64,000 nt of DNA from Ferruginibacter sp. (GCA_016786725.1 JAEUVU010000003.1:213214-277213); one strand, 5' to 3'. Shown: positions 26,193-35,015, counted from the first letter of the stretch. Notes: generated by a model from the letters alone, not told the origin. Numbers and translations: made by a program.

Positions 26193-27998
26193 ATGAGTAG
26201 CGTAGCCACATTACACCATGCCGATGTTCACGGATCACATGATGCACATCATGAACATCATCACCATGAAACATTTATAACCAAATATGTTTTCAGCCAG
26301 GATCATAAAATGATTGCCAAGCAGTTTTTGGTAACCGGTATTATCTGGGCTATCATTGGAGGTTTGTTCTCGGTAGTATTCCGTTTTCAACTGGGCTATC
26401 CTGAATCAACTTTTCCGTGGATGGAAGATATATTCGGTCATTGGGCTGCAGGCGGTAAATTAAAACCCGAATTTTATTATGCACTGGTTACCATGCATGG
26501 AACCATTTTAGTGTTCTTTGTATTAACAGCAGGCTTAAGCGGAACTTTTGCAAACTTCCTGATTCCTTTACAGGTTGGTGCAAGAGATATGGCTTCGCCA
26601 ATGCTGAATATGTTGAGTTACTGGTTCTTCTTCCTGGCTTCTGTTATCATGTTTGCATCCCTGTTTATACAAACAGGCCCTGCAAGCGGCGGATGGACGA
26701 TCTACCCTCCGTTGAGTGCACTTGGAGATGCTTCAAGCGGCGCCAAACTTGGTATGGATTTCTGGCTGGTGAGTATGGCGATGTTCATCGTATCTTCTTT
26801 ACTGGGAGGCCTTAACTATATCACTACCATCCTTAACATGCGTACTAAAGGTATGAGCATGACACGTCTGCCGCTTACAGTTTGGGCACTGTTCTTTACT
26901 GCTGTGTTGGGTGTACTTTCTTTCCCTGTATTATTATCAGGCGCTATATTGTTACTGTTCGATCGTAACCTGGGTACCAGTTTTTATTTAAGCGATATTG
27001 TTGTTGCAGGTAAAATTCTACCAAACGAAGGTGGTAGTGCCATCCTGTTCCAGCACTTGTTCTGGTTCCTTGGCCATCCTGAAGTATATATCATTCTCCT
27101 GCCTGCCATGGGTATGAGTTCGGAGATCATCAGCGTTAACAGCCGTAAACCAATTTTTGGTTACATGGCGATGGTAGGGTCAATATTTGCGATTGCGATA
27201 CTTGCGTTTTTAGTATGGGCGCACCATATGTTTGTAACAGGGTTAAATCCGTTCCTCGGATCGGTGTTTGTGTTGCTTACATTGCTGATTGCTGTTCCTT
27301 CAGCCATCAAAGTGTTTAACTGGCTTACAACATTGTGGCGTGCAAATATCCGCTTTACACCAGCCATGCTTTTTGCGATTGGTTTTGTAAGTTTATTTAT
27401 CAGTGGCGGTTTAACAGGTATCTTCCTGGGTAATTCAGCGCTCGATCTTCATTTACACGATACTTATTTTGTGGTAGCTCACTTTCACATAGTAATGGGT
27501 GTGGCATCATTCTTCGGCATGTTTGCCGGCGTTTATCACTGGTTCCCTAAAATGTTTGGGCGTTATTTAAATAATACACTGGCCTATATCCATTTTTGGG
27601 TAACAATTGTTGGCGCTTACCTTATTTTCTGGCCCATGCATTACCAGGGCTTATCCGGTATGCCACGCCGCTACTATGATTTTTCAGGATGGACATCATT
27701 TAACATGTTCAGCGGACTAAATGAGTTCATCAGCTTTGTAGCATTGATAGTTTTTTGCGTTCAACTGCTGTTTGTATTCAATTTCTTTTACAGCATGTTC
27801 AAAGGAAGAAAAGTTACTGATTCAAATCCATGGGGTTCTAATACACTGGAGTGGACAACACCGATCAATCCTGGTCATGGAAACTGGCCTGGTGAGATAC
27901 CCGAGGTTTACCGCGGCGCTTACGATTATGCAAAAGATGGTAAAGAATTTATACCACAGAACACACCGGTTGGAGATGATGAGTCAACGCATCATTAA
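26193..27998 (+). CDS. coxA: Cytochrome c oxidase subunit I
   Basis: 601 residues, about twelve transmembrane helices. Haem-copper core motifs are intact: WFLGHPEVYIILLPAMG (CuB His and cross-linked Tyr) and the HDTYFVVAHFHIVMG haem ligands. A His-rich N-terminal tail (HDAHHEHHHHE) is unusual and may bind metal. The Glu of the D-channel type is present in GHPEVY. It reduces oxygen to water and pumps protons. Confidence 0.97.
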   Translation: MSSVATLHHADVHGSHDAHHEHHHHETFITKYVFSQDHKMIAKQFLVTGIIWAIIGGLFSVVFRFQLGYPESTFPWMEDIFGHWAAGGKLKPEFYYALVTMHGTILVFFVLTAGLSGTFANFLIPLQVGARDMASPMLNMLSYWFFFLASVIMFASLFIQTGPASGGWTIYPPLSALGDASSGAKLGMDFWLVSMAMFIVSSLLGGLNYITTILNMRTKGMSMTRLPLTVWALFFTAVLGVLSFPVLLSGAILLLFDRNLGTSFYLSDIVVAGKILPNEGGSAILFQHLFWFLGHPEVYIILLPAMGMSSEIISVNSRKPIFGYMAMVGSIFAIAILAFLVWAHHMFVTGLNPFLGSVFVLLTLLIAVPSAIKVFNWLTTLWRANIRFTPAMLFAIGFVSLFISGGLTGIFLGNSALDLHLHDTYFVVAHFHIVMGVASFFGMFAGVYHWFPKMFGRYLNNTLAYIHFWVTIVGAYLIFWPMHYQGLSGMPRRYYDFSGWTSFNMFSGLNEFISFVALIVFCVQLLFVFNFFYSMFKGRKVTDSNPWGSNTLEWTTPINPGHGNWPGEIPEVYRGAYDYAKDGKEFIPQNTPVGDDESTHH

Positions 27999-28046
27999 AA
28001 AAATTAAAAGTGGGGTGGATCTTGAAGCGTTATAAAATTTAGATTT

Positions 28047-28982
28047 TTGAATAATTCAGAACAGGAACAAAAAGCCATAGCCAATTCAACATCGTTTGCA
28101 TTGGTAAGTAAAGTGAAAGATTACTTTCAGCTGATCAAATTCACTTTAAGTTTTATGGTTGTGTTCAGTACGGTGGTTAGTTTTTTAATTGCACCTAATG
28201 AACAGTTTTATGTTCGTGAAAAATTAATATCAGTTCTTTTACTTTTTGTTGCAGGCATGTTGGTCACCGGTTCAGCAAACGCCATTAACCAGATACTGGA
28301 AAAAACATCAGATTCGTTAATGATGCGTACGGCTAAAAGGCCGGTTGCAAGTGGCAGGATGACCGTGAATGAAGCAGGTATATTTGCTTTTATTACAGGA
28401 GCAGTCGGCATCTTTATGATGTGGCATTTTTTTAACACGGAGAGTGCATTGATAAGTTTAGCCAGTCTTTTTTTATACGGCTTTATTTACACACCACTCA
28501 AAAAAGTTAATTCAATTTCTGTATTGATTGGCGGTATTCCGGGCGCCTTACCTTGTTTGATAGGGTGGGTTGCTGCTTATGGTAACGCTTCAATCAGTTG
28601 GACGGGCGGATGGGTTTTGTTTGGCATCCAGTTCTTATGGCAGTTCCCTCATTTTTGGGCAATTGCCTGGCTGGCGCACAAAGATTACACCACTGCAGGA
28701 TTTAAATTGTTGCCGGCAGATAAAGGCCCTACCAGGTTTACCGCCATGCAAAGTATCATTTACAGTGCATTGATGATGCCGATGGGTTTTGCGCCTTATT
28801 TTACAGGCATAGCAGGCATCACAAGCTTTTTTATTTTGCTGGCCTGTAACTTGTGGATGGTTTATGTGAGTGTGATGCTGTTTATAAAAATGGATGCAAA
28901 TAGTGCAAGGAAGGTGATGTTCAGTTCTTATTTTTATTTGATGATCGTTTTGCTGGCATTGTTTGCAAACAGAACGGTATAA
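28047..28982 (+). CDS. cyoE: Protohaem IX farnesyltransferase
   Basis: 311 residues, UbiA superfamily, about eight to nine transmembrane segments. The prenyl-diphosphate-binding region reads NAINQILEKTSDSLMMRTAKRPV near residue 73, and a second loop with DKGPTRFTAM near 225 is present. It makes haem O for haem A of the aa3 oxidase. No ATG is available: the only start in the open frame is TTG at 28047, followed by a hydrophilic N terminus. It lies inside the oxidase operon between coxA and coxC. Confidence 0.92.
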   Translation: MNNSEQEQKAIANSTSFALVSKVKDYFQLIKFTLSFMVVFSTVVSFLIAPNEQFYVREKLISVLLLFVAGMLVTGSANAINQILEKTSDSLMMRTAKRPVASGRMTVNEAGIFAFITGAVGIFMMWHFFNTESALISLASLFLYGFIYTPLKKVNSISVLIGGIPGALPCLIGWVAAYGNASISWTGGWVLFGIQFLWQFPHFWAIAWLAHKDYTTAGFKLLPADKGPTRFTAMQSIIYSALMMPMGFAPYFTGIAGITSFFILLACNLWMVYVSVMLFIKMDANSARKVMFSSYFYLMIVLLALFANRTV

Positions 28983-29021
28983 TTATAATGATTAAAAATT
29001 TCCCGGTTGGGATAATGTGAT

Positions 29022-29588
29022 ATGAGTACAGTGGCAATGGAACAAAGAAAAAAAATTCATCCGCATAAATTTACCCTTTGGGTAGGCATTGGCAGTTTGC
29101 TGATGATGTTTGCGGGTTTAACAAGCGCTTATATAGTTAAACGAAACCAGGCTAACTGGCAATCGTTTGATCTGCCGCAGTTCTTTTGGTACAGCACCCT
29201 TGCAATAATAGCAAGCAGTGTTACCATTTATCTGGCAGAAAAAGCTTTTAAGCAGCGGGAGATGAAGAAATACAGGAGCCTGGTAACAGCCACGCTTGTA
29301 TTGGGAGTTCTTTTTATCGTTTTTCAATTGCTCGGCTTTCAGCAATTGTGGGCAAAGCAGATAACACTTACAGGAAATGTATCTTACTCATTTATGTATG
29401 TAATTGTTGGCCTGCATGCTGCCCACGTGGTAGGAGGTTTAATAGCATTGATCGTATTGTTTGCAAAGGCATTCAGTACAAAAACAAGAATATACAACAG
29501 TGTACCGGTTGAACTGGTAAGTACATACTGGCACTTTGTAGATGTACTCTGGATTTATTTATTGATATTTTTGATAATGATAAAGTAA
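29022..29588 (+). CDS. Cytochrome c oxidase subunit III, first copy
   Basis: 188 residues, about five transmembrane segments, ending in the family signature VSTYWHFVDVLWIYLLIFL. It is a short form. A second, longer subunit III gene follows 86 bases later. The two subunit III proteins side by side are common in Bacteroidota oxidase operons; whether both sit in one complex is not known from sequence. Confidence 0.88.
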   Translation: MSTVAMEQRKKIHPHKFTLWVGIGSLLMMFAGLTSAYIVKRNQANWQSFDLPQFFWYSTLAIIASSVTIYLAEKAFKQREMKKYRSLVTATLVLGVLFIVFQLLGFQQLWAKQITLTGNVSYSFMYVIVGLHAAHVVGGLIALIVLFAKAFSTKTRIYNSVPVELVSTYWHFVDVLWIYLLIFLIMIK

Positions 29589-29674
29589 GAAAAGTTTTAA
29601 GTAGCAAGTTCTAAGTTTTTTAATCAACTTATAACTTAACACTTATAACATAGAACTTAAAACAAGAATTTTAT
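29589..29674. repeat. AT-rich inverted repeat between the two subunit III genes
   Basis: AAGTTTTAAGT and GTTCTAAGTT on the left face AACTTAAAAC and AGAACTT on the right, giving a long imperfect hairpin that fills the spacer. No promoter or gene seen. Confidence 0.4.
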
Positions 29675-30412
29675 ATGTCAACAACAGCGATACCAACAAA
29701 CACTAAATGGTGGAACGGAGGAAGAAGCCCGTTTAATATAAGTTATGGTAAAGTAATGATGTGGTACTTTTTAATGAGCGATGCTTTTACTTTTGGGGCA
29801 TTCCTGATTAGTTATGGTACCATCCGCTTTAGCGTAAACCATTGGGCTGATCCTAACCATGTGTTCAATGCATTTCCATTTGCAGGACATGCAAACCTGC
29901 CACTTGCATTTGTAAGTTTGATGACCTTTATCCTGATTTTCAGCTCTGTGACGATGGTACTGGCAGTGCATGAAGGGCACAAGATGAACAGGAAGGGTGT
30001 TGAGAAATACATGATACTTACAATACTCGGGGGTCTCGCCTTCTTAGGCTGCCAGGCCTGGGAGTGGACGCATATGATAACCGGCGATCATGCTGTTTTG
30101 GTAAACGGACAAATTGAACATTGGGGAACAACAGTAACCAGGAACCCATGGGGGCCTGAAGTGATGCATAACGGACAACTGGTTGCAACACCCGGCCCTA
30201 TTGCATTCGGCGGATATTTCTTTGGTATTACAGGTTTCCACGGTTTCCACGTATTTAGTGGTGTTATCATAAACCTGGTAATGCTTATCAAAACAAGGCT
30301 GGGCCATTTTGACCAGCGTGGCCATTATGAAATGATTGAGAAAGCAGGGTTGTACTGGCACTTTGTGGACCTGGTTTGGGTATTTGTATTCCTTTGCTTT
30401 TACCTTGTTTAA
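29675..30412 (+). CDS. Cytochrome c oxidase subunit III, second copy
   Basis: 245 residues with about seven transmembrane segments and the FFGITGFHGFHVFSG and YWHFVDLVWVFVFLCFYLV signatures. This is the full-length subunit III. A hydrophilic loop (about 145-170: HWGTTVTRNPWGPEVMHNGQ) lies between two helices. Part of the same operon. Confidence 0.92.
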   Translation: MSTTAIPTNTKWWNGGRSPFNISYGKVMMWYFLMSDAFTFGAFLISYGTIRFSVNHWADPNHVFNAFPFAGHANLPLAFVSLMTFILIFSSVTMVLAVHEGHKMNRKGVEKYMILTILGGLAFLGCQAWEWTHMITGDHAVLVNGQIEHWGTTVTRNPWGPEVMHNGQLVATPGPIAFGGYFFGITGFHGFHVFSGVIINLVMLIKTRLGHFDQRGHYEMIEKAGLYWHFVDLVWVFVFLCFYLV

Positions 30413-30445
30413 AAAATTATTAAAAGAATTATTTAAAATATAATT

Positions 30446-30874
30446 ATGAGTTCAAACGTATCTTCTCCCGAAATTACACATGCTCCCGAGCATGCATCTG
30501 GTACGGGCCGTATATGGAAAACATTTTGGGTTTTATCTGTTTTAACAGTTATCGAATTGGGGCTTGGCTATTTATTATATTATCAGCATGGCAAATGGGG
30601 CTACGGGCCGGTTATTTCAACCAAGCTGGTAATTGCTATATTAACGCTTTTAAAAGCCTATTACATTGTTTCCATCTTTATGCACCTGGGCGATGAGATC
30701 AGGAATATGATCATGACAATCATCGTACCGTTGCTTTTGTTTGTGTGGTTTATTGCTGCTTTTCTCTGGGATGGAGATTCGTGGAGGAGTTTACGTAATA
30801 CAGATGCTCACAGTCGTGTCCCACAAACAGAGCAGCATCAATCGCATCCTGTTGAAAAAGATGCAAAGCCATAA
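30446..30874 (+). CDS. Cytochrome c oxidase subunit IV family protein
   Basis: 142 residues, three transmembrane segments, CyoD/subunit IV type (LVIAILTLLKAYYIVSIFMHLGDE is the family core). The C-terminal tail of about 40 residues is hydrophilic and His/Gln-rich. Small assembly or stability subunit of the oxidase. It is the last gene of the operon, followed by a terminator. Confidence 0.85.
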   Translation: MSSNVSSPEITHAPEHASGTGRIWKTFWVLSVLTVIELGLGYLLYYQHGKWGYGPVISTKLVIAILTLLKAYYIVSIFMHLGDEIRNMIMTIIVPLLLFVWFIAAFLWDGDSWRSLRNTDAHSRVPQTEQHQSHPVEKDAKP

Positions 30875-30900
30875 TTCGTTTTGATAAAAGTTTCATTATA

Positions 30901-30934
30901 AACCATTCGCCAAAAGTGAATGGTTTTTGTTTTA
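30901..30934 (+). terminator. Terminator of the act-cox operon
   Basis: Stem AACCATTCGC / GTGAATGGTT (one G-T pair) with loop CAAAA, followed by TTTTGTTTT. Strong rho-independent signal 27 bases after the last oxidase gene. Confidence 0.8.
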
Positions 30935-30958
30935 TGTATGATTTGATTTGCATTGCCG

Positions 30959-30966
30959 TAAATTTG
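30959..30966 (+). promoter_or_regulatory. -7 element for the sco gene
   Basis: TAAATTTG fits TAnnTTTG, 17 bases before the ATG at 30984 and just after the oxidase terminator, suggesting that the Sco gene has its own promoter. Confidence 0.45.
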
Positions 30967-30983
30967 CACAGTCAGAAACCGAT

Positions 30984-31778
30984 ATGAACAAAAAAGCCAT
31001 TTTAGCCCTGCTGCTTGCCCTGCTGATGCCCCTTGCAGGGTATTTTATAGTGAAGCATTACAGTAAAGATGCTGTGCATATGCCCGGCAGGTATTTTACT
31101 CCTGAACGGGTGGTTGTTTCTGAAAAAAATGGCAAAACGGTTACCGACACCATCTGGCATAAAGTAAAGAATATTGAATTCACCAACCAGCTTGGTAAAC
31201 AAGTTTCACTTTATGACCTGCAGGGAAAAATTATAGTAATTGATTTCTTTTTTACACGCTGCCCAAGCATTTGCCCCGGCCTTGCCCGCAGTATGAAAAG
31301 GTTACAGGATTCTTTTAAAAAAAATGACAGCATTGTACAGTTCATTTCAATAAGTGTAGATCCTGAGCATGATTCGGTACCGCAATTGAGGAAGTTTGCC
31401 GACAGGTTTGGAGCCAACCACGACAGCTGGTGGTTTGTAACCGGCAATAAAAAAGAGATCTATGATTTTGCATTGAATGAACTGAAAGCTGGCCTTGCCG
31501 ATACAGAAGTAGATTCTTCTTTTATTCATACAGAGAATTTCTTTTTACTCGATAGCAGCTTTGTTGTAAGGGGATGGTACAACGGCTTTGATACTGTGAA
31601 ACAGGCAAAGCTGGTGCAGGATATTCCTTTGATAATGCTTGAAAAAGATAAGAAAAAACCTTCCGTATTCAGGGAGTTCATTCCCATACTTCCTATGATA
31701 TTTATTGCAATAGGAATTGTATTTGTTGCAGTGATAATTTTTAATAAACAAAAAGCCAAACAGGAAAAACGAGCGTAA
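30984..31778 (+). CDS. SCO1/SenC copper chaperone
   Basis: 264 residues from the ATG at 30984. An N-terminal TM anchor (about 4-22) leads to a thioredoxin-like Sco domain with the copper Cys pair CPSIC (in FFTRCPSICPGL) and the distal His in IHTENFF. A C-terminal TM helix (about 230-250) is present as well, so both ends are membrane-anchored. Sco inserts copper into the CuA site of oxidase subunit II, whose gene is upstream. Confidence 0.9.
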   Translation: MNKKAILALLLALLMPLAGYFIVKHYSKDAVHMPGRYFTPERVVVSEKNGKTVTDTIWHKVKNIEFTNQLGKQVSLYDLQGKIIVIDFFFTRCPSICPGLARSMKRLQDSFKKNDSIVQFISISVDPEHDSVPQLRKFADRFGANHDSWWFVTGNKKEIYDFALNELKAGLADTEVDSSFIHTENFFLLDSSFVVRGWYNGFDTVKQAKLVQDIPLIMLEKDKKKPSVFREFIPILPMIFIAIGIVFVAVIIFNKQKAKQEKRA

Positions 31779-31780
31779 AC

Positions 31781-32371
31781 ATGCTACAGCCTTCACTTAT
31801 AAAGAACGACAGGAAAGCCAGGTTTTTAATTTACACAGTTTCAATAGTTGTATTTGCAGCCGTAACCATATTAGGTAAATACAATCTTGCCGGTAAAGCA
31901 GAGCTGCCTTTCGATGAACACATTTTTGCAACAGCCAATGCGGCAATAAATGCCTGTGTTGCATTGTTATTGGTTGCAGGATTACTTACTGTTAAAAACA
32001 GGAGTTATCAACTGCATAAAAATATCATGCTTTTGGCTATGGGATTATCAGTACTTTTTTTACTCTCATACATTTGTCATCACTTGTTTGCAGGCGAAAC
32101 TGCTTTTGGCGAAACTGATGGAATAAAAGGATTGAGTGAAGCTGAACTTGCAGCAGCAGGAAGTATGCGGACTGTTTACCTGGCTATTTTAATAACACAT
32201 ATCCCATTAGCTGGACTGGTTTTGCCGTTTATACTATTTGCAGCTTACCGTGCCTTGACCGGTGAATATGAAAAGCATAAAAAACTGGTGAGATATGTTT
32301 GGCCAATATGGTTTTATGTGGCAGTAACCGGTGTGATCGTTTATTTAATGATCAGCCCTTATTACAAATAA
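31781..32371 (+). CDS. DUF420 family membrane protein
   Basis: 196 residues, about five transmembrane segments, with the DUF420 pattern (LHKNIMLLAMGLSVLFLLSYICHH, ITHIPLAGLVLPFI). DUF420 proteins such as CtaM of staphylococci are linked to oxidase maturation. It starts 2 bases after the sco gene, which fits that role. Confidence 0.82.
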   Translation: MLQPSLIKNDRKARFLIYTVSIVVFAAVTILGKYNLAGKAELPFDEHIFATANAAINACVALLLVAGLLTVKNRSYQLHKNIMLLAMGLSVLFLLSYICHHLFAGETAFGETDGIKGLSEAELAAAGSMRTVYLAILITHIPLAGLVLPFILFAAYRALTGEYEKHKKLVRYVWPIWFYVAVTGVIVYLMISPYYK

Positions 32372-32377
32372 GATAGC

Positions 32378-32839
32378 ATGCAAAAAGGAAACGCTCTAAA
32401 GGCATTGAACATTATTCACAAAGGCCTGCTGGCAGGACAGGTAATGTTTGCGGCTGTTACCGCATATCTTTTATATTCAGGGGCCGTTTTTCCTGCCGCA
32501 ACAGGACTTGATAAGATATTGCAGGTTGTAGCTCTGGCTTTAACAGCAGCGGGTGTATTCGCTGGCTTCACGGTTTTTAAAAAGAAATTAGGGCAGATAC
32601 GTGAGATGCAGGGCGGGGCTAAAGAAAAGTTTGATCAATACCGTGCAGCATGCATTATACAATGGGCGCTTATGGAAGGCCCGGCGATTTTCTGTATCAT
32701 TTGTTTTTTTCTCACCGGTAATTATGCGTTCCTGGCTGTGGTTGCATTTGTTATTGTTCTTTTCGTTATGACGGGGCCGTCAAAACTTAAGATACAACTG
32801 CAGCTGCAGATAAGTGAAGCAGAGCTTGATGAATTATAA
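32378..32839 (+). CDS. Hypothetical four-helix membrane protein
   Basis: 153 residues with about four transmembrane segments and a short hydrophilic loop (KKKLGQIREMQGGAKEKFDQYRA). No family recognised. It starts 6 bases after the DUF420 gene and overlaps the end of the convergent OB-fold gene by 6 bases. Possible oxidase-assembly accessory by position only. Confidence 0.6.
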   Translation: MQKGNALKALNIIHKGLLAGQVMFAAVTAYLLYSGAVFPAATGLDKILQVVALALTAAGVFAGFTVFKKKLGQIREMQGGAKEKFDQYRAACIIQWALMEGPAIFCIICFFLTGNYAFLAVVAFVIVLFVMTGPSKLKIQLQLQISEAELDEL

Positions 32840-33529
32840 AACCGGTTCAACAACGATCTTCATTTTGCTCAGGTAAGAGATATGTACATTTAACCTGTCA
32901 CCAACTTTAATATCCGTAACGGCTTTCGGAGAAATTTTAGCCTGCACTTTATCGCCGAAGATATTCAGGTAAATGCCATGCGGCGATATTTTGTAAACTG
33001 CTGCCTTAACAATTTCCTTCTTTTTAAAAGCCCTTTCTGCAGAATAATATTCAGGGATGAATTTTTGTGTAAAAAGAGAAGCTGCGATCTTCTCTTTTTT
33101 CTCCAGGTTGTTTAACGCAAATGTTACTGCTTCATTCAATTCAGCTTCAGTTGGCTTTAATTGCCAGGGCGATGATTGCACGGGAAAAAACAAATAACTA
33201 TCTATCTCCTTTACAAAATAATTATCATCAACAACTTTTAAGTAGCCGATGAAATTGTTTTCTGTCCTGGCTTTATTGATGAGAGCATCCAGTGCATTGT
33301 TGTACAAAAATTTAATGTCAGAAGCCACCATTTTATCACCACGACCCGATAAACCAACATTAAATGTTACCGTATCTCCAATATGAAAACTATGTTTTGT
33401 TTTCAGGTTCTTTTCATCGGTACTTCCATTCACTACTTTCTTTTTTCCATTCACTTCATACTCAATCATGATGTATTTTTTTTCATGATTAACAAAAGAG
33501 ACTTTACCGGTATGTTTAGTATTGCTCAT
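32834..33529 (-). CDS. Protein with two OB-fold/S1-like domains
   Basis: 231 residues. The N-terminal part (about 5-70: TGKVSFVNHEKKYIMIEYEVNGKKK...HIGDTVTFNVG) looks like a cold-shock-type OB fold, and the C-terminal part (about 165-231: VYKISPHGIYLNIFGDKVQAKISPKAVTDIKVGDRLNVHIS) like an S1-type domain. A helical region lies between them. RNA binding is plausible but not shown. It is the last gene of a minus-strand group that runs down from trmB. Confidence 0.7.
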   Translation of the reverse strand: MSNTKHTGKVSFVNHEKKYIMIEYEVNGKKKVVNGSTDEKNLKTKHSFHIGDTVTFNVGLSGRGDKMVASDIKFLYNNALDALINKARTENNFIGYLKVVDDNYFVKEIDSYLFFPVQSSPWQLKPTEAELNEAVTFALNNLEKKEKIAASLFTQKFIPEYYSAERAFKKKEIVKAAVYKISPHGIYLNIFGDKVQAKISPKAVTDIKVGDRLNVHISYLSKMKIVVEPVL

Positions 33530-33538
33530 GAAGTAAAA

Positions 33539-33970
33539 TTATAAAGCCAGCTCTTTTGATGGATCCCAAAACCGTTCTTTAAAATCAACCACTGTATCGT
33601 TTTTAACAGCAACACCATCCTTCTTTAGCAACTCTTCCATCATCGTAGGAGTAGGAAAATGAAACTTTCCGGTAAGCATTCCATTGCGGTTCACTACACG
33701 TTGAGCCGGCACTTTTGGTTTGGCAGTACCTGCCGCATTCATTGCCCAGCCTACCATACGGGCACTCAGTTTTGTGCCAAGGTAAGTGGCAATAGCGCCA
33801 TAAGAAGTAACTCTTCCTTTAGGGATCTGCCTCGCCACATCAAATACATCAGCAAAAAAACTGTACGGCCCCCTCCCCGAGCTAAGCTCCTTCTCTTCGC
33901 TACGCTTGCGAACCCCCGAAGGGGCAGGAGTTTTAGCAGTAAGAATTTTTTTAGGGCTTTTCTTTTTCAT
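33539..33970 (-). CDS. Alkyltransferase-like (ATL) protein of the MGMT family
   Basis: 143 residues from the ATG at 33970; the frame also opens at an upstream TTG. It has the DNA-binding half of O6-alkylguanine transferase (PKGRVTSYGAIATYLG) but the catalytic PCHR motif is replaced by PAQR, so the acceptor Cys is missing. ATL proteins recognise O6-alkylguanine and flag it to nucleotide-excision repair. Residues about 14-34 (PAPSGVRKRSEEKELSSGRG) are coded by a GC-rich palindromic element, see repeat at 33868-33931. Confidence 0.8.
   Translation of the reverse strand: MKKKSPKKILTAKTPAPSGVRKRSEEKELSSGRGPYSFFADVFDVARQIPKGRVTSYGAIATYLGTKLSARMVGWAMNAAGTAKPKVPAQRVVNRNGMLTGKFHFPTPTMMEELLKKDGVAVKNDTVVDFKERFWDPSKELAL
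33868..33931. repeat. GC-rich palindromic element inside the ATL gene
   Basis: Ends GGCCCCCTCCCCGAG and CCCCCGAAGGGGCAGGAG recall the intergenic MITE-like family (short hairpin CCCCGAAGGGG at one end). It contributes the charged N-terminal linker of the protein in frame. Confidence 0.55.
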
Positions 33971-33985
33971 ATCAGAAAGGTACAA

Positions 33986-34192
33986 TTAATCTCCAGGTTC
34001 TGAAGCCCCTCCTTTGGAGGGGTTGGGGAGGCTGCTGCGTTTTGGTTCCGGAACATTTTTGTAATCATAAGGGCAATGCCTGCAACCGTTGCCACAGCAA
34101 TGGCCCCTGTCGAGGTGGTATTTTGCAGTGAGTACAATAAACCCCTGTTTATTGTAATAAAAATCTTCTCCTTCTGTCCAGCTATTCTTCAT
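33986..34192 (-). CDS. DUF5522 Cys-rich small protein
   Basis: 68 residues. The core CCGNGCRHCPYD has four Cys and a His arranged like a small metal site, matching the DUF5522 proteins of Bacteroidota (YHL.RG.CCGNGCRHCPY). It overlaps the end of trmB by 11 bases. The last 16 residues (SSLPNPSKGGASEPGD) are coded by a GC-rich palindrome, see repeat at 34002-34034, so the ending differs from what the family would have. Function unknown. Confidence 0.75.
   Translation of the reverse strand: MKNSWTEGEDFYYNKQGFIVLTAKYHLDRGHCCGNGCRHCPYDYKNVPEPKRSSLPNPSKGGASEPGD
34002..34034. repeat. Short GC-rich palindrome forming the DUF5522 C terminus
   Basis: AGCCCCTCCTTTGGAGGGG followed by TTGGGGAGGCT: same sequence style and ends as the MITE-like elements, but only one hairpin. 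It codes the protein's last residues. Confidence 0.6.
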
Positions 34193-34877
34193 CCCTTAAT
34201 ATTTCCTGTAGTTGTTCATCAATATTCTTAATTACCGGTGGGAGGATAAATTTGAGATAATGGATCTTTTTGCTTTGCGCTATATCAAGGCATTCGTAAT
34301 GTGTTTTTATTTTCAATTCTTCTTTAACCATTGCTTCGTTGTAAACATTGTCAGAATCTTCAACAATACCGAGCCCGTAAAGCGCAGCCACTTTTTTTGT
34401 AAAGCGATACAGGTCCGGCGAATCTGTTTTAAGATGAATAAACCCGCCCGGTTTTAAGATCTGCTGATACAGGCGCAAAAAACGTGGGTGTGTCAGTCTT
34501 TTTTTTGCTTTTGAAACCCTCAACTGCGGATCTGGAAAAGTGATCCATATTTCATCAACTTCGGCTGCTGCAAAATAATCAGCCAGTTTTTCTATCTGGG
34601 TTCGTAGAAAACCTGCATTGGTAATATTTTCTGTAAGGCATTTTTTTGCACCAATGAACATTCGGTTACCTTTTACATCCACACCAATAAAATTCTGCTC
34701 TGGAAATAATTTAGCAAGCCCAACAGTATATTCTCCTCTTCCGCAGGCAAGTTCTAATATTACGGGGTTGTTATCTTTGAAAAATTCATGCCACCTGCCC
34801 TGCATACCTGCCGGGTATTCCAGCACATTGGCAAAGGTTTTTATTGCAGCAAAGCGTATTAATTTTTTTTGAGCCAT
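34182..34877 (-). CDS. trmB: tRNA (guanine-N7-)-methyltransferase
   Basis: 231 residues from the ATG at 34877 (MAQKKLIRF); the longer open frame is untranslated leader. SAM-binding LELACGRGEYTVGLA, then FIGVDVKGNRM, and the catalytic-region motif EIWITFPDPQLRVSKAKKRLTHPRF are all present. It makes m7G46 in tRNA. A -7 element (CAAAGATA read on the minus strand as TATCTTTG, 34885-34892) lies 7 bases before the ATG. It heads the group trmB-DUF5522-ATL-OB. Confidence 0.93.
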   Translation of the reverse strand: MAQKKLIRFAAIKTFANVLEYPAGMQGRWHEFFKDNNPVILELACGRGEYTVGLAKLFPEQNFIGVDVKGNRMFIGAKKCLTENITNAGFLRTQIEKLADYFAAAEVDEIWITFPDPQLRVSKAKKRLTHPRFLRLYQQILKPGGFIHLKTDSPDLYRFTKKVAALYGLGIVEDSDNVYNEAMVKEELKIKTHYECLDIAQSKKIHYLKFILPPVIKNIDEQLQEILRDEE

Positions 34878-34884
34878 GGGGTGG

Positions 34885-34892
34885 CAAAGATA
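34885..34892 (-). promoter_or_regulatory. -7 element for trmB
   Basis: TATCTTTG on the minus strand, 7 bases before the ATG, so the leader is at most a few bases long. Confidence 0.45.
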
Positions 34893-34980
34893 AATATTAA
34901 GGCACTGAAACTGTCGGTAAAATGTAACGAAAACAGGGTAAAAAGCAAACATTAAAGAGAAAAATCAGGCATAAATAAAG

Positions 34981-34988
34981 TAATTTTG
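34981..34988 (+). promoter_or_regulatory. -7 element for the universal stress protein
   Basis: TAATTTTG, 27 bases before the ATG at 35016. Confidence 0.4.
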
Positions 34989-35015
34989 TATGCAATTAAA
35001 CAAACGCTACATTTT

